This document shows, one piece after another, positions 54,035 to 55,893 of a stretch of DNA of 55,893 nt. The position numbers and the translations under genes were made by a program. The notes under the pieces were generated by a model that had not been told where the DNA came from, searched no databases, and saw nothing but the letters and a program-made list of their open reading frames with translations. Numbering within the stretch: the first letter of the stretch is position 1; each line of letters starts with the position of its first letter. Origin of the DNA: JBHENC01 sp051000345 (GTDB taxonomy: Bacteria > Acidobacteriota > Blastocatellia > Pyrinomonadales > Pyrinomonadaceae); NCBI GenBank assembly GCA_051000345.1, contig JBPCOJ010000094.1, positions 1 to 55,893 of the forward strand, written 5' to 3'.

Positions 54035-55186
54035 TTAATCTTCCGCGTTGGTCAGTTCAATCAATTGTTCTAACTTAGCGTGCGCCGCGCCTTCGTCAAT
54101 GCTTTGCTCTGCAAGTCTGGCTGCTGTGCAGAGGTCGCTTGTCGCGCCGCCGACAAAGAGTGCCGCTGCTGCGTTGATGACGACGAGCGCGCGTGCTTCA
54201 TCGCGGCGCGAGCCGTCGAGGACAGAGCGAATAATGGTAGCATTCGTTTCCGCGTCGCCGCCGCGCAAGTGCGTAATGGGCGCGCGCTCGAATCCGAAAT
54301 CTTCCGCCGCAATCTCGAAGGTACGCACGCTTTTATTATGAGCTTCGGCGACAAGGGTGCTTTGCGCGAGCGTGATTTCGTCTAGGCCGTCTTCGCCGTG
54401 AACGACCCACGCGCGCTGTGTGCCGAGTTCGACGAGCGCGCGCGCCAAGAGTTCGACGAGCGCCGGATGCCACACGCCGATGATTTGAAACGGCGCGCCC
54501 GCAGGGTTCGTCAAAGGTCCGAGAAGATTAAAAGTCGTATGCACGCCGAGTTCGCGCCTTACGCTTGCGACGCGCGCCGTCGCTTGATGATAAAGCGGCG
54601 CGAACATAAAACAGATACCGATTTCGTTCAAACACTTTTCAGCGGTTTGCGGCGAAGTCGTGACGCGCACGCCGAGCGCCGCGAGCACGTCTGCGCTGCC
54701 GGATTTGCTCGTCGCGGCGCGGCTACCGTGCTTGGCGACGGCAAGGCCAGCGCCCGCGATGACGAAGGCGGCGGCAGTCGAGACGTTGAAGGTTTTGGCA
54801 TAGCTAGAGCCTGTTCCGGCTGTGTCGATGAACGCGGCATGGCGCGCATTGATTGAAACGGCGCGCGCGCGCATTGCCGCCGCCATGCCCGCGAGTTCTT
54901 CGACGGTTTCGCCTTTGACGGCAAGCGCGACGAGCGCCGCAGCAATCTGCGCATCCGTCGCCGCACCGTCGAGCAGCGCATCGAGCAAGGCCGTCGCCTC
55001 GCTGCGCTGCAAATTTTCGCCGCGCATCAATCGCAGCAGCGACGCGCGCAAACTCGTGTCCGTGCGTGATGGTTCGTCCGTTCGCGCAGGCGTCGGCAAC
55101 AGCCAGGCCGGGCGTGTCGCGTGAGCTGTGTTTGCCGCGCTCGATGTGTTTGATGACGGCGGGGCGGCGGAATCTTCGTCGTTCAT
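54035..55186 (-). CDS. trpD: Anthranilate phosphoribosyltransferase
   Basis: 383 residues; the first 45 are a low-complexity extension. The PRPP loop, usually GTGGDG, reads GTGSSYAKTF here (124-133), followed by NVSTAAAFVIAGAG and AKHGSRAATSKSGSADVL. This loop changes Gly-Asp to Ser-Ser, though the rest is intact. Overlaps trpG by four bases (ATGA). Confidence 0.93.
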   Translation of the reverse strand: MNDEDSAAPPSSNTSSAANTAHATRPAWLLPTPARTDEPSRTDTSLRASLLRLMRGENLQRSEATALLDALLDGAATDAQIAAALVALAVKGETVEELAGMAAAMRARAVSINARHAAFIDTAGTGSSYAKTFNVSTAAAFVIAGAGLAVAKHGSRAATSKSGSADVLAALGVRVTTSPQTAEKCLNEIGICFMFAPLYHQATARVASVRRELGVHTTFNLLGPLTNPAGAPFQIIGVWHPALVELLARALVELGTQRAWVVHGEDGLDEITLAQSTLVAEAHNKSVRTFEIAAEDFGFERAPITHLRGGDAETNATIIRSVLDGSRRDEARALVVINAAAALFVGGATSDLCTAARLAEQSIDEGAAHAKLEQLIELTNAED

Positions 55187-55749
55187 AACTTGAGGAAATT
55201 GGCGAGCAGCTTTTTGCCTTCGCCTGTCAGGATCGATTCCGGGTGAAACTGCACGCCTTCGATTTTCAGCTCGCGGTGGCGCAAGCCCATAATCACGCCG
55301 TCGGGCGTCGTCGCGGAAATTTCAAGGCACGCGGGCAAGCTTTCGCGTTCGACAATCAGAGAATGATAACGCGCGGCGTCGAAGCGATATTCGAGGCCGT
55401 CGAAAATCGTTTTGCCGTCGTGACAAATCTGCGTCGCCTTGCCGTGAACGAGTTCCGGCGCGCGCACGACGCGCCCGCCGAAAGCCTGCCCGATGGCTTG
55501 ATGCCCGAGGCACACGCCGAAGATCGGAATATGACCGGCAAAGCGTTCAATGATTGAAAGCGTTGCGCCCGCATCGTTTGGCGTTCCCGGCCCCGGCGAA
55601 ATCAAAATCTTGTCCGGGCAGCAGTGTTTTTCGATGTCTTCAATCGTCACTTCATCATTGCGGCGCACTTCAATTTCCGCGCCCAACTCGCCCAGATATT
55701 GCACGAGGTTGTAAGTGAACGAATCGTAATTATCTATAACTAAAATCAT
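55183..55749 (-). CDS. trpG: Anthranilate synthase glutamine amidotransferase subunit
   Basis: 188 residues. Class I amidotransferase triad Cys80 (GVCLGHQ), His169 and Glu171 (QFHPES). DNYDSFTYNLVQY and SPGPGTP are typical. TrpG and PabA cannot be told apart alone, but the trp neighbours favour TrpG. trpE is expected upstream, beyond the window. Confidence 0.95.
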   Translation of the reverse strand: MILVIDNYDSFTYNLVQYLGELGAEIEVRRNDEVTIEDIEKHCCPDKILISPGPGTPNDAGATLSIIERFAGHIPIFGVCLGHQAIGQAFGGRVVRAPELVHGKATQICHDGKTIFDGLEYRFDAARYHSLIVERESLPACLEISATTPDGVIMGLRHRELKIEGVQFHPESILTGEGKKLLANFLKL

Positions 55750-55845
55750 TGCTGTAAGTTTGTCGTTAATCCAAGTTGCTAGTTATCAAATGTTTGATTT
55801 CTTTGAATTGCCCCTCGCTTCCGCTCGTGGAGAGAGTTCTTAACA

Positions 55846-55883
55846 TGTCGGCTTTAGCCAAACCCCTTCGGCTCAAGCCGACA
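55846..55883. repeat. Palindromic (REP-like) hairpin upstream of trpG
   Basis: TGTCGGCTT at 55846-55854 pairs with AAGCCGACA at 55875-55883, and AGCC with GGCT inside. No T-run, so not a clear terminator. It may be a dispersed palindrome or lie in the gap between trpG and an upstream gene. The rest of 55750-55893 shows nothing else. Confidence 0.5.
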
Positions 55884-55893
55884 ACAACTGATC

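Overview
The window looks like chromosomal DNA of a Gram-negative bacterium, most likely an acidobacterium of the Blastocatellia/Pyrinomonadales type. This is inferred from lipid A/Kdo genes (waaA, lpxK), a Ser/Thr kinase with a three-Cys N-terminal ribbon and a long Asn/Thr/Pro-rich tail, a loose mosaic of housekeeping genes, and many Uma2 and toxin-antitoxin genes. No database search was possible, so taxonomy is tentative. Most genes lie on the minus strand.

Layout. 0-1.8 kb: waaA (3' part) and lpxK on plus. 1.8-5 kb: a membrane Ser/Thr kinase and a secreted protein with two PA-IL/LecA-like domains. 5.2-8.1 kb: ATP synthase membrane genes atpZ, atpI, atpB and atpE, with a single-domain response regulator between atpZ and atpI. 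8.1-10.6 kb: a glycosyltransferase/radical SAM pair. 10.6-25.5 kb: complex I genes in the order nuoC, nuoD, nuoH, nuoI, nuoJ, nuoK, nuoL, nuoM, nuoN, read right to left. nuoE, nuoF and nuoG are absent. Where they usually lie there are two toxin-antitoxin pairs, an alpha/beta hydrolase and allA. A Cys-rich mini-protein sits between nuoC and nuoD, and an odd, apparently circularly permuted carrier-protein-like gene between nuoI and nuoJ. nuoA and nuoB are at 32.7-33.8 kb, split off by a plus-strand block (rpmE, a DUF1385 gene, prfA, a histidine phosphatase, a zinc-ribbon/TPR pair, dodecin).

34-46 kb: mogA/moaB-like, a CoA-binding protein, carB, a Uma2 nuclease, a large Eco57I/type IIG-like restriction-methylation enzyme, a DnaC-like loader, a two-domain oxidoreductase and a cyclic-phosphate receiver protein. 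46-48 kb: tRNA-Phe, an unassigned structured small RNA with a consensus promoter and intrinsic terminator, and recA. 48-55.8 kb: small genes, then the trp cluster trpG-trpD-trpC-trpF-(GGDEF gene)-trpB-trpA.

The most unusual signals are: (1) the cassette-like region inside nuo, where each cargo unit follows a copy of one 13-bp motif and divergent pieces of nuoD and allA mark the junctions; (2) the permuted carrier-protein-like gene; (3) five intergenic hairpins built from 7-bp units whose sequence differs from site to site; and (4) the small RNA next to recA.
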